Made by a program: the position numbers and the translations under genes. Positions 24,542-33,252 of a stretch of 64,000 nucleotides of DNA are shown in pieces. Positions within the stretch are counted from its first letter, which is position 1; every line of letters starts with the position of its first letter. The stretch comes from Deltaproteobacteria bacterium (GTDB lineage: Bacteria > SZUA-79 > Acidulodesulfobacterales > Acidulodesulfobacteraceae). Location: NCBI GenBank assembly GCA_023489335.1, contig JAMDCP010000018.1:1-64000 (forward strand), written 5' to 3'. Below the pieces are notes generated by a model that was given only the letters and a program-made list of their open reading frames with translations, had not been told where the DNA came from and ran no database searches.

Positions 24542-25345
24542 ATGAAAAATAAAAAATATTTTAGAGTTTTTCTTTTGCTTTTTGTTTTTTTATTTTTTAC
24601 GGCGGCTTTTTTATCTGGATGCGCCGAGATGGAACCTGATACTATACACAATTTAAAGGTTCAGGTTAAAAAATTAAATAAAAAAACTGACAAATTATCC
24701 CAAAGCAATGCTTATTTAGAGCAAAAGATTCATGAGATACAGTTGCATCTGGCTAATCAAGGTGCTCATATAGCAGGTTTAGATTCAAAAATAAAGGATG
24801 TTTACGGAAAATATGAAGTAGAATCCCACAATCTCCATATGCTTCAAAAAAGGTTTAGGCAGTATCGTTTAATTGTCAATAAAGAGCTTATTAAATTGCT
24901 TAAGCATGCCCAAATTAAGCCGCCCGTAAAAGAAATCACCCCATCCAAAAAGGCGGTTGTCAGCGTAAGCCCCAAACTTAAGGGGTTTAACAAGGGTATG
25001 GATTTATATAAAAAGAAAGATTACGCTAACGCCGTTTTAGCTTTCAATAAATTTATAAGTAAATATCCGCAGTCAAAAGACACCCCTGATGCCGTATTTT
25101 ATAAAGCTGTGTCAAACTTCAATCTTAAAAAATATCCCGTATCCATATTGGAGTTTCATAAATTTTCCGAAGTTTATCCAAAAAGTTCCCATGTTCCTAT
25201 GGCGATATATTTACAGGGAATGGGGTTTTTAAAGCTTTCCGATAAGTCCGACGCATCGATTTTATTTCAACAGGTTGTTTCGAAATACCCGGATACGGAG
25301 GCTTCAAAACTTTCGGCGGCAGAGCTTAAAAAACTTTCGAAATAA
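24542..25345 (+). CDS. cpoB: CpoB/YbgF-like lipoprotein with TPR domain
   Basis: The 267-residue protein has a lipoprotein signal (FFTAAFLSGCAEM; lipobox LSGC, lipidated Cys at about residue 29). A coiled-coil region follows (LKVQVKKLNKKTDKLSQSNA, about 38-120), as in CpoB trimerisation domains, then TPR repeats from about 150 (GMDLYKKKDYANAVLAFNKF, YPKSSHVPMAIYLQGMGFLK). CpoB coordinates cell-wall synthesis with Tol-driven constriction. It follows tolB after 64 bp, where pal would normally intervene. The lipid anchor may compensate for the absent Pal. Confidence 0.85.
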   Translation: MKNKKYFRVFLLLFVFLFFTAAFLSGCAEMEPDTIHNLKVQVKKLNKKTDKLSQSNAYLEQKIHEIQLHLANQGAHIAGLDSKIKDVYGKYEVESHNLHMLQKRFRQYRLIVNKELIKLLKHAQIKPPVKEITPSKKAVVSVSPKLKGFNKGMDLYKKKDYANAVLAFNKFISKYPQSKDTPDAVFYKAVSNFNLKKYPVSILEFHKFSEVYPKSSHVPMAIYLQGMGFLKLSDKSDASILFQQVVSKYPDTEASKLSAAELKKLSK

Positions 25346-25349
25346 AGGT

Positions 25350-26393
25350 ATGGGATATTCCAAAAATATTATTAATCTGGCATTTGAGTCAAGTTGCGAC
25401 GATTTTTCCTGCGCAGTGCTTTTAAAAGATGCTCAAGGCATAAAAATCCTTTCTAATATAGTATATTCGCAGGATTTTGTGCATGATATTTACGGCGGCG
25501 TCGTTCCGGAACTTGCTTCAAGAAACCATATAAAAGCATCTTTGCCCGCCCTATCGTTTGCTTTGTCAAAAGCGGGCATCGTTCTAAAAGATGTCGGCTT
25601 AGTATCCGCAACAGCCGGTCCGGGACTTGTCGGCTCCTTATTAATAGGGCTTATGGAGGCAAAAACTATATCGTATGCGCTAAATATTCCGTTAGTCAAA
25701 ATAAATCATATCGAAGGGCACATATTCAGCCCCTTTTTGGAAAATAAAGAGGAATTTCCCTTTATTGCCTTAGTTATTTCAGGAGGACACACCCATATAT
25801 ATTTAGTAAAATCCCACAGCGATATAAAACTTATCGGGAAGACAAGGGATGACGCCTGCGGAGAACTATTCGACAAGGTTTCTAATTACCTTGGCTTTGG
25901 TTATCCGGGCGGCAGGATTATAGACGAGCTTGCCGAAAAGGGCAATAAGAATGAATTTAAATTTACCCTTCCGATGGCGCATAGCCATAATCTGGATATG
26001 AGTTTTAGCGGACTTAAGACGGCCGTTATTGCATTGATAGATAGACTTGGCGGGCGGGGTAAGATTAAAGAAAAAACAGTTTTTGATATTTTTGCTTCCA
26101 TAAGGGAAGCAGTGGCCAGGATTCTTTATAAAAAGACCTTAGATGCATGTAATATTTACGGAATAAATACGGTGGCGGTTTCCGGCGGGGTTTCGGCTAA
26201 TTCAAGAATAAGGTCTCTTTTTAAGCAACCTGCGAAAAACCCTTGTTTTAAAGTAATTTTTCCTTCCATTTCGCTTTCGACCGACAATGCCGCAATGATT
26301 GGTTATGCCGGTTTTTTTAAACCTCCGGTGGACCCAGTTAAAAATAAGGAAGAATTTTTAAATATTAATGCCGATTCCTCATGGGAGTTGTAA
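25350..26393 (+). CDS. tsaD: tRNA threonylcarbamoyladenosine transferase TsaD
   Basis: The 347-residue enzyme transfers threonylcarbamoyl to A37 of ANN-decoding tRNAs. I use the ATG at 25350 (MGYSKNIINLAFESSCDD), four bases after the cpoB stop, with TAAAGG upstream; an upstream frame start at 25275 would overlap cpoB. Motifs include FESSCDD, VVPELASRNH, NHIEGH (metal ligands), VISGGHTHIYLV, FDKVSNYLGFGYPGG and AVSGGVSANSRIR. Length is normal. Confidence 0.96.
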   Translation: MGYSKNIINLAFESSCDDFSCAVLLKDAQGIKILSNIVYSQDFVHDIYGGVVPELASRNHIKASLPALSFALSKAGIVLKDVGLVSATAGPGLVGSLLIGLMEAKTISYALNIPLVKINHIEGHIFSPFLENKEEFPFIALVISGGHTHIYLVKSHSDIKLIGKTRDDACGELFDKVSNYLGFGYPGGRIIDELAEKGNKNEFKFTLPMAHSHNLDMSFSGLKTAVIALIDRLGGRGKIKEKTVFDIFASIREAVARILYKKTLDACNIYGINTVAVSGGVSANSRIRSLFKQPAKNPCFKVIFPSISLSTDNAAMIGYAGFFKPPVDPVKNKEEFLNINADSSWEL

Positions 26394-26399
26394 ATTATA

Positions 26400-27272
26400 A
26401 TGGGAAAATTACCTAAAAACCGCAAAGTAATTTATGGGCAAAATTTTTTAATAAATAAGGAAATAGCCCGCAATATTATAGATTCATGCAATTTTTCCTT
26501 TAACGACAATGTACTTGAAATAGGTCCCGGGGAAGGGATACTGACCGAATTAATTATAGGAAATACAAAAACCTACACTATAATCGAAATAGACCCCTTT
26601 TATTATAATTTTATTAAAGGAAAATTTAATTTAAACAAATTTAGCGGAATTAATATCGTCAACGAAGATGCCCTTAAATTTGATTATAAAGGATTAAGCC
26701 GCAATCTTTCCTCTAAAATAAGGGTTGTTTCAAACCTGCCTTATGAAATTTCAAGCCCTATTATGGAAAAATTTATAAGGGAAAAAGATGCTTTTTCGGA
26801 TTTAACGCTTATGTTTCAAAAAGAATTTGCCCGGAGGCTTTATGCAAAAGAAAATGACTCTGAAAGAGGCGCGTTAAGCATTATTGCCGATATAAATTTT
26901 GAAATCGTCAAACTTTTCGATGTGGGCAAATCGAATTTTAATCCCGCGCCAAAGGTCGATTCGACGGTATTAAGGATAATCCCAAAATACCATGCGGATA
27001 ATAATTATATTTGGGCGGTAAATTCCCCATTCTTTAGCTATTTTGTGCATCAAATTTTTAAGCTGAGAAGAAAAAAACTTAAAAACTCTATATATGCGTC
27101 ATTTTTTGGAGTGCCTCCAGACATAAAGGAAAAAATATTTACGGAGTTAAACATCGATTTAAATAAAAGGCCGCAGGAATTAACGACAACCGAGTTTATA
27201 AAAGCGGCGAAAAAATATGACGACTATTTGAAAATTGCGGAAAAACGGTATAATAATAACATTAACGGTTGA
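26400..27272 (+). CDS. rsmA: 16S rRNA dimethyladenosine transferase RsmA (KsgA)
   Basis: The 290-residue SAM-dependent enzyme dimethylates two adjacent adenines near the 3' end of 16S rRNA. Visible features are YGQNFLINKEIA at the N terminus, the SAM motif VLEIGPGEGILTELI, the acidic motif IIEIDPFY, and the catalytic SNLPYEISSPIM (NLPY type). The C-terminal domain has FNPAPKVDSTVLRI. It starts 6 bp after tsaD and is probably co-transcribed. Confidence 0.96.
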   Translation: MGKLPKNRKVIYGQNFLINKEIARNIIDSCNFSFNDNVLEIGPGEGILTELIIGNTKTYTIIEIDPFYYNFIKGKFNLNKFSGINIVNEDALKFDYKGLSRNLSSKIRVVSNLPYEISSPIMEKFIREKDAFSDLTLMFQKEFARRLYAKENDSERGALSIIADINFEIVKLFDVGKSNFNPAPKVDSTVLRIIPKYHADNNYIWAVNSPFFSYFVHQIFKLRRKKLKNSIYASFFGVPPDIKEKIFTELNIDLNKRPQELTTTEFIKAAKKYDDYLKIAEKRYNNNING

Positions 27273-27324
27273 CGGTTAGGTCGAGCGGATAAACGGGAAT
27301 AAAAGAAATAAAGGGGATAAATTT

Positions 27325-28806
27325 ATGAAAAAGGCAGTTATTGCCCTCGATTTGGGTACGACGGGCAACAGGGCTATAGCTTTTGACAAAAATGCCGGCA
27401 TTATCGCCAGTTCTTATTATGAATTTCCGCAAATTCATCCGAAACCTGCATGGGTTGAGCAAAATCCGGACGATATTTTGAATTCCGCCGTAAAAGCCCT
27501 TAAAGAAACTATCGAAAAATGCGATTCGCATGAGATAACATCTATGGGAATTACCAATCAGAGAGAAACCGTTATATTGTGGAATAAAAGAACGGGGAAA
27601 CCTGTTTATAATGCCATAGTCTGGCAATGCAGACGGACTGCCAAGGCCTGCGAAGATTTATCGGAATATCGCGCATTAATCAAAGAAAAAACAGGCTTGT
27701 TTTTAGACCCGTATTTTTCGGCGACAAAGATTAAATGGATAATCGACAACGTTAACGACGCTAAAAGCCTGGCTGAAAAAGGAGAACTGGCTTTCGGAAC
27801 CGTGGACAGCTGGATTTTATGGAATTTGACGGGCGGTAAAGTTCACGCTACAGACGCTTCAAATGCCTCGCGAACGCTTTTATATAACATTAATACATTA
27901 AAATACGATGGAGAACTCCTCGAAATATTTAATATCCCCGGGTCGATTCTTCCGGAGGCGCATGACAGCAATCACAATTTTGGCTGTACGGTTAAGTCTG
28001 CGGCAGGCAAATCTATTCCTGTAATCGGAATTTTGGGCGATCAGCAGGCTTCCCTTTTTGCCCATGGCGGTTTTGAAACAGGCATTATAAAAAACACATA
28101 TGGAACGGGGCTTTTTGCAATGGTAGAAACCGGAAATAAAATTTATAATTCGGACAAATTGGTTGCAACGGTTGCGTGGAAAATAGACAGCCTCCCGTAT
28201 TATGCGCTGGAAGGAAGCATTTTTACGGGCGGCGGGATTATGCGGTATCTTAAAGATAATTTGAATTTTATAAACTCCGCAGGCGAATCTTCCGATGCGG
28301 CAAAAAGCTTAGATTCTAACGGCGGCGTATATTTTGTTCCGGCTTTATCCGGTCTCGGCGCGCCGTACTGGGATCCGGACGCAAGAGGCTTGATTATCGG
28401 CCTGACAGGGGCTGCCACTAAGAATCATATTGTCAGAGCGGCATTAGAATCACTGGCTTACCAGACGAAAGATGTTATTTTGGAATTTAAAAATGCTTTA
28501 AAAAAAGATTTAAACTTACCTGCGTATAAATTAAGGGTTGACGGAAAAGCAAGTGAAAATGAGTTTTTGATGCAATTTCAGTCGGATATTTTAAATATGG
28601 TTGTCGAAAAAACAGTTTTTACCGAGATGACGGCCTTTGGAATAGCAGGGCTTAGCGCAATAACAACGGGTTTTTGGACAATCGATGAATTTTACAATCT
28701 TAAAAAAATAGAGCATGTTTATAATCCAAAGATGGACGATAAATATAGGAATGACTATTATGACAGATGGAAAAAGGCTGTGTTAAAATCTCTTAAATGG
28801 GCATAA
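27325..28806 (+). CDS. glpK: Glycerol kinase
   Basis: The 493-residue FGGY-family kinase phosphorylates glycerol to glycerol 3-phosphate. It begins ALDLGTTGNRAIAFDKNAG (phosphate 1 loop), then GITNQRETVILWNKRTGKPV and NAIVWQCRRT typical of GlpK, the catalytic-site Asp in ILGDQQASLFAHG, and FVPALSGLGAPYWDPDARG. Length equals family norm. No glpF or glpD is adjacent. The start is 52 bp after rsmA with a purine-rich leader (AAAGGGG). Confidence 0.95.
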   Translation: MKKAVIALDLGTTGNRAIAFDKNAGIIASSYYEFPQIHPKPAWVEQNPDDILNSAVKALKETIEKCDSHEITSMGITNQRETVILWNKRTGKPVYNAIVWQCRRTAKACEDLSEYRALIKEKTGLFLDPYFSATKIKWIIDNVNDAKSLAEKGELAFGTVDSWILWNLTGGKVHATDASNASRTLLYNINTLKYDGELLEIFNIPGSILPEAHDSNHNFGCTVKSAAGKSIPVIGILGDQQASLFAHGGFETGIIKNTYGTGLFAMVETGNKIYNSDKLVATVAWKIDSLPYYALEGSIFTGGGIMRYLKDNLNFINSAGESSDAAKSLDSNGGVYFVPALSGLGAPYWDPDARGLIIGLTGAATKNHIVRAALESLAYQTKDVILEFKNALKKDLNLPAYKLRVDGKASENEFLMQFQSDILNMVVEKTVFTEMTAFGIAGLSAITTGFWTIDEFYNLKKIEHVYNPKMDDKYRNDYYDRWKKAVLKSLKWA

Positions 28807-28892
28807 TTTATGGACAAGGCGATCAGGATTAGGGGATAGACATGCAGTGTTCAATATGATATAATTTAACCTAAATTTAAGAAGGGGGTAAA

Positions 28893-29252
28893 ATGCGTAA
28901 AATCACTATCTTGAGTTTAATTTTAATATTATCCTTGGTTGTATTTTCAAAGGATTCCCTGGCAGCCAAAATGTCAGGTCCTGCCAATGTTCACAGCGCT
29001 AAATTTCAATACGAGAAAGGCCTTGGCGCAATGAAAGGGGGTTATTACTATACCGCAGTTCAACATTTTCAAAAAGCTATTCTTGTAAAACCGCATTTTG
29101 CATTAGCCTGGGCGCATATGGGGGTGGCTTTATATAAACTCGGGTTTCCGTCTTTAGGCATAGTCAGCCTTAAAAAGGCCTTAAAATATGATCCAAATAT
29201 CAAATGGGCAAAAATTAAATTAAAAGAATACCTTGCCTCTTCAAAAAGATAA
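28893..29252 (+). CDS. Small secreted TPR protein
   Basis: The 119-residue protein has a signal peptide (ITILSLILILSLVVFSKDSL, cleavage near AAK at about residue 25) and two to three tetratricopeptide repeats: AKFQYEKGLGAMKGGYYYTA, then ALAWAHMGVALYKLGFPSLG and VSLKKALKYDPN. Strong Shine-Dalgarno GAAGGGGG. Such small TPR proteins act as periplasmic scaffolds; no partner is evident. It is followed after 4 bp by a nucleotidyltransferase gene. Confidence 0.8.
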   Translation: MRKITILSLILILSLVVFSKDSLAAKMSGPANVHSAKFQYEKGLGAMKGGYYYTAVQHFQKAILVKPHFALAWAHMGVALYKLGFPSLGIVSLKKALKYDPNIKWAKIKLKEYLASSKR

Positions 29253-29256
29253 CTAA

Positions 29257-30093
29257 ATGGCTTTTGACGGTTTTGACAAATTTGCAAAGTCGGGCGTATT
29301 CGAAAACATCATTAAAGAAAAGGCTTTGAGTCTCAATATTGCTTTTGTCTGTTTTTACGGATCAAGAAATTATAACCTTGAAACAGGCAAAAGCGATTAC
29401 GATTTTTTTATTGTTTACTACCCCTCGTTCGATAATTTTTATACTAATAGATTTGAAAGATTTTCGGTTATAGAAAAGGAGTACGACTATTTTATAACCC
29501 CGGTTCATGAATACATCAGCCACGCAATGAAGGGTAATATAAAGTTTATAGAGCCTATCATATGCGGGACGGTTTTTGAGCTTAAAGGTTTTAAAGCCGT
29601 AAAAGCAAGAGGTTCCGGATTATTAGAAAAAATAAGAAAATTTATTTTGATTAATTATAAAAAGAATTTTAACGCTATGCTCGGAATCGCAAATAACAAA
29701 AAACTAAATATCGTTAAAGGATTGTACACATCAAACACATTAAAATACGAAGAGACTCACGGGTATGACATTAAAGAGGCAATAAATTCCTTAAGGATAC
29801 TTTTCTTGCTCGAGAATTATATTAAAAGCGGACAGTTCTCTTTCATGGTTAAGGGAAACCCTGTTTATAAAGAATTCGAAGATTATATGCTTAAAATAAA
29901 CGAGGGAATTATCTCGAAAGAGATTTATTTGGAAATAGTAGGTAAAAAAGCAAGCGATGTTTTAAAATTAAAAAATAACTTAGATATATTATACGAAGAG
30001 CAAAAGCAGGTTATTATAAAAAAGGAAGAAGAAATTAAAGATTGCGTTAAGAAACTTTGCAGGGATAATATCTGTTTTGCAAAACAGATATAA
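29257..30093 (+). CDS. Pol-beta superfamily nucleotidyltransferase (YcgL-like)
   Basis: The 278-residue protein carries the minimal nucleotidyltransferase motif CFYGSRNYNLETGKSDYDFF (GSR, then DYD metal ligands) of the COG3541/YcgL family of predicted nucleotidyltransferases. A further acidic residue may be in EYDYFITP. The C-terminal half is helical and basic with no recognised motif. Family members occur in phage and accessory regions and their substrates are unknown. It is probably co-transcribed with the TPR gene 4 bp upstream. Confidence 0.8.
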   Translation: MAFDGFDKFAKSGVFENIIKEKALSLNIAFVCFYGSRNYNLETGKSDYDFFIVYYPSFDNFYTNRFERFSVIEKEYDYFITPVHEYISHAMKGNIKFIEPIICGTVFELKGFKAVKARGSGLLEKIRKFILINYKKNFNAMLGIANNKKLNIVKGLYTSNTLKYEETHGYDIKEAINSLRILFLLENYIKSGQFSFMVKGNPVYKEFEDYMLKINEGIISKEIYLEIVGKKASDVLKLKNNLDILYEEQKQVIIKKEEEIKDCVKKLCRDNICFAKQI

Positions 30094-30112
30094 TATGTTA
30101 TATAATTATTAA

Positions 30113-30577
30113 ATGGGCGTTTTGGCAAAAATATTTTTTTCTATTTTAATTTATCTATTTATCGAGATTTATGTCTTTGTGGAGGTGTCTATCCGGCTCG
30201 GCTTTTTCCCCGCCGCTATTTTGCTCATTTCCTTTAGCATAATAGGATATGCGATTACAAAAAGGATAAAAGGCATCTCTTTTCAAAAAGCGGCAGCGGA
30301 TTATTCTAAGGGCGAATCGCCGTCCAAAAATTTAGTTAAAACAGCCGGATTTTTTATAGCGGGCGTGCTGTTTCTTATGCCCGGATTTATTACCGATTTT
30401 ATTGCAATACTTTTTTTAATCCCATTTTTAAACTATTATTTAATGTATTTAATTTTTAGATATTTTAAAAATAAATTTAACGGTTCCTATACATATCAAA
30501 GCCAAAACGGGGGCGGGGATTTCAATAGCGCCGCTTTCACATTTATATCTCTGCCTTTTAAAAAGAACGAAAAATAA
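30113..30577 (+). CDS. fxsA: FxsA-family inner-membrane protein
   Basis: The 154-residue protein matches FxsA, the suppressor of F-mediated exclusion of phage T7. It has the N-terminal helix ILIYLFIEIYVFVEVSIRLG, a second helix AAILLISFSIIGYAITK, and the conserved GFFIAGVLFLMPGFITDFIA followed by a terminal helix and cytoplasmic tail. The cellular role is unknown. It lies 19 bp after the nucleotidyltransferase gene and 15 bp before panD. Confidence 0.88.
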   Translation: MGVLAKIFFSILIYLFIEIYVFVEVSIRLGFFPAAILLISFSIIGYAITKRIKGISFQKAAADYSKGESPSKNLVKTAGFFIAGVLFLMPGFITDFIAILFLIPFLNYYLMYLIFRYFKNKFNGSYTYQSQNGGGDFNSAAFTFISLPFKKNEK

Positions 30578-30592
30578 AACGGAAAACAATAT

Positions 30593-30952
30593 ATGTATAA
30601 AATTTTACTAAAATCAAAAATTCACAGGGTTAAGATAACCGATGCCAATCTCGAATACGAAGGCTCGATTTCCATAGATGAGGAACTTATGGATAAAGCC
30701 GATATCTTGCCGTATGAGAAAGTTAATATTTGGGATATAAACAACGGCAACAGGTTCGAGACATACGCAATTCCATCTACAAAACACTCCGGGGATATCA
30801 TTGTTAACGGGGCTGCTTCAAGAATGGTTCAGGTAAACGATATTATAATTATCGCAACCTTCGGGTTCTATGACGAAAAAGAGCTAAACGGATTTAAACC
30901 CACGCTGGTTTATGTTGACGAAAAAAACCATATAAGCGATGTGGTTAAATAA
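30593..30952 (+). CDS. panD: Aspartate 1-decarboxylase proenzyme
   Basis: The 119-residue enzyme makes beta-alanine for pantothenate. Self-cleavage between G24 and S25 (YEGSISID) yields the pyruvoyl group. Other family residues seen are KSKIHRVKITDANL at the N terminus, VNIWDINNGNRFETY and NGAASRMVQVNDIIIIATF. Length is as expected. It clusters with panC (third gene downstream region), with an amidohydrolase between them. Confidence 0.96.
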   Translation: MYKILLKSKIHRVKITDANLEYEGSISIDEELMDKADILPYEKVNIWDINNGNRFETYAIPSTKHSGDIIVNGAASRMVQVNDIIIIATFGFYDEKELNGFKPTLVYVDEKNHISDVVK

Positions 30953-30990
30953 TTTTATATACTTAATCAAAACTGAAGCGACCTGAAACA

Positions 30991-32286
30991 TTGATTAAAA
31001 AGTATTTTGCGGATTATATTCTTATATCTCAGGCAGCCTCTCCTCCATTTATCGAAAATGGAGAGTTAATCGTAGATGAAACTTCAGGCAAAATTTTATC
31101 CGTTCTGAAAAGCAATAAAAAAAACTATCCGTCCCTTGAAGGAAGCGGAGATCTCCGAACAATAATTATTCCCGGTTTTATAAACTCCCATACGCATACC
31201 GACCTTACTATTAAACCCGATGATAAAACACCCCGGGTCTTTTCAAAATGGGTTATTTCTTTAATGGAAAAAAGGAAATCCTTCAGCCCCGATAAACAAA
31301 ATAGCCTCAGGATTAAAGCCTTTAAGGAGTTTGTAAAAAGCGGAACCACGCTTATAGGGGATATAATCCCGATAGATTCGTTTTATAATATAAACGCCCC
31401 GCTTTTAAAAACCAGGCTTGTCCCTAAGGTTAAGGGGTTTATCGAATTAAGGGGTCTTGACCCCGCCCGCGCCCCTGAAGTATTAAATGAATTTAAAGCG
31501 TTTTATAAAGAATACAACGATATTTTAAGGAAAAATGAAAATTATTTTTCTTTGGGCATTTCTCCCCATTCCGTCTATTCCGTATCGGAGGAGCTATTTA
31601 AAGGGATAATAAGAGAAAATTCAAGAATAGGGCTTAAAATAGCAATCCATGCCTCCGAACATTCAGCCGAAACTCGGTTTATATCGGGAAGGGGCGGGAA
31701 TATCGCAACAAATCTTTTATCCGCATTCAATTTATCTAAGTTTTCAAAACCGCTTAAAACTTTTTCATCACCCATATCTTATCTGGATTATTTAAAAATC
31801 TTGAACCACAATACATCGCTCATTCATGCGAATGAAATAAACGACGAGGATATCGAGATTATAAAAAAAACAGGCGCAAATATCATCCACTGTCCGAGAA
31901 GCAACGCCTTTTTTAATTCAAAAAAACTTCCGTTAAAAAAAATATTGGATAGAGGCATTACGGTTTCCTTGGGGACGGATAGCCTGTATTCGAATAAAAC
32001 ACTGAGCATCCTTGACGAACTCAGGTATGCAAAGAAAATACATCCCGATGTTTCCTCTAAAGACTTATTTGCCATGGCAACGATTAACGGCGCCAAAGCC
32101 CTGTCTTTTCCAAATACTACAGGAACGCTGGAGCCAAATTCCTACGGGGATTTTACCGTTTTTAAAATAGATAAAACCATGAAAGTGAACGAAGACAATA
32201 TCTATGATAATATATTATCGTTTAAAAAAAGGGACATAATAAAGGTTGTAATAAACGGAAATGTTGTTTATAATAAACTTAATTAA
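30991..32286 (+). CDS. Amidohydrolase of the ATZ/TRZ (SsnA/MtaD-like) family
   Basis: The 431-residue protein is a metal-dependent deaminase-type amidohydrolase: IPGFINSHTHTDL (metal His pair), a His in ISPHSVYSVS, IAIHASEHSAETRF, LIHANEINDEDI with NIIHCPRSNAFF, and the metal Asp in VSLGTDSLYSNKT. This fits S-adenosylhomocysteine/methylthioadenosine or aminofutalosine deaminases. The start is a TTG at 30991. Its location between panD and panC is suggestive, but no pantothenate function is known for the family. Menaquinone genes are not in view. Confidence 0.8.
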   Translation: MIKKYFADYILISQAASPPFIENGELIVDETSGKILSVLKSNKKNYPSLEGSGDLRTIIIPGFINSHTHTDLTIKPDDKTPRVFSKWVISLMEKRKSFSPDKQNSLRIKAFKEFVKSGTTLIGDIIPIDSFYNINAPLLKTRLVPKVKGFIELRGLDPARAPEVLNEFKAFYKEYNDILRKNENYFSLGISPHSVYSVSEELFKGIIRENSRIGLKIAIHASEHSAETRFISGRGGNIATNLLSAFNLSKFSKPLKTFSSPISYLDYLKILNHNTSLIHANEINDEDIEIIKKTGANIIHCPRSNAFFNSKKLPLKKILDRGITVSLGTDSLYSNKTLSILDELRYAKKIHPDVSSKDLFAMATINGAKALSFPNTTGTLEPNSYGDFTVFKIDKTMKVNEDNIYDNILSFKKRDIIKVVINGNVVYNKLN

Positions 32287-32353
32287 ATAAGGTAATACTA
32301 TTTATAATAATTATAATAAATATAAATATATGAATATTTAATTAAATTATAAA

Positions 32354-33184
32354 ATGAAAATTATAACTAATATTGCCGAAATGAAAAAAATTTCAAAGGA
32401 TTTAAAGAAATCGTCGAGGCGGATTTCTTTCATTCCTACGATGGGCAAACTTCATAACGGACATGTAAAACTTATAGAAAAAGGCAAAGAATACGGCGAT
32501 GTTATTGTTTCCATTTTTGTCAACCCCGCACAGTTTGGTCCTGATGAGGATTTTAATAATTATCCGAGGGACTTCGAGAATGATTCTAAAATATTAAAAG
32601 ATTTAAATATCGGTTATCTTTTTCATCCGGCAGCGGATATCGTCAAAAATACGGAAACATTTTTAATAGACCCTGAATACTCGAACAGGCTCGAAGGCGT
32701 TTTCAGACCGGCCCATTTTCAGGGCGTCCTTACGATAGTAATGAAACTATTTTGCATAATAAATCCGGATTTTGCTTTTTTTGGACTGAAGGATTACCAG
32801 CAATATATCTTAATAAAAAAAATGGTTGAGGATTATTTTCTGGATATAGAGGTAATGCCTGTTCCCACCGTAAGGGAAAAATGCGGGCTTGCGATGAGCT
32901 CGAGAAATGCATATTTCAATGAAGACGATAAAAAAATTGCCTGTAATTTTTATAAATCGTTAAAAAAGACGGCAGATTTATTTAAGGCTGGCGAAACATC
33001 GGGAGAAAAATTAACCGTTTCAACCATAAAAGAATTGATTAAAAGCGGATTTAAAATAGATTATTTGAAAATTATGGATAAAGGACTAAATATAGAAAAA
33101 CAATCTGTAGAGGCGGGCGATATTCTGCTTGCCGCCGCAAGATTTAAAGGAGTAAGGTTGATAGACAATATTTTTTTCGAATAA
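32354..33184 (+). CDS. panC: Pantothenate synthetase
   Basis: The 276-residue ligase joins pantoate and beta-alanine using ATP. Signatures are FIPTMGKLHNGHVKLI (HIGH-like), VSIFVNPAQFGPDEDFNNYP, VVMKLFCIINPDFAFFGLKD-like spacing, and the KMSKS-like AMSSRNAYF. Normal length. It acts on the beta-alanine made by panD, 1.4 kb upstream; panB is not in the window. Confidence 0.96.
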   Translation: MKIITNIAEMKKISKDLKKSSRRISFIPTMGKLHNGHVKLIEKGKEYGDVIVSIFVNPAQFGPDEDFNNYPRDFENDSKILKDLNIGYLFHPAADIVKNTETFLIDPEYSNRLEGVFRPAHFQGVLTIVMKLFCIINPDFAFFGLKDYQQYILIKKMVEDYFLDIEVMPVPTVREKCGLAMSSRNAYFNEDDKKIACNFYKSLKKTADLFKAGETSGEKLTVSTIKELIKSGFKIDYLKIMDKGLNIEKQSVEAGDILLAAARFKGVRLIDNIFFE

Positions 33185-33252
33185 TTTCCTAAAGATTTCA
33201 TGTAATTTTAATTTGAATTTTAAAAAATAAAAAATGGAGTTAGGGAGGTCTT

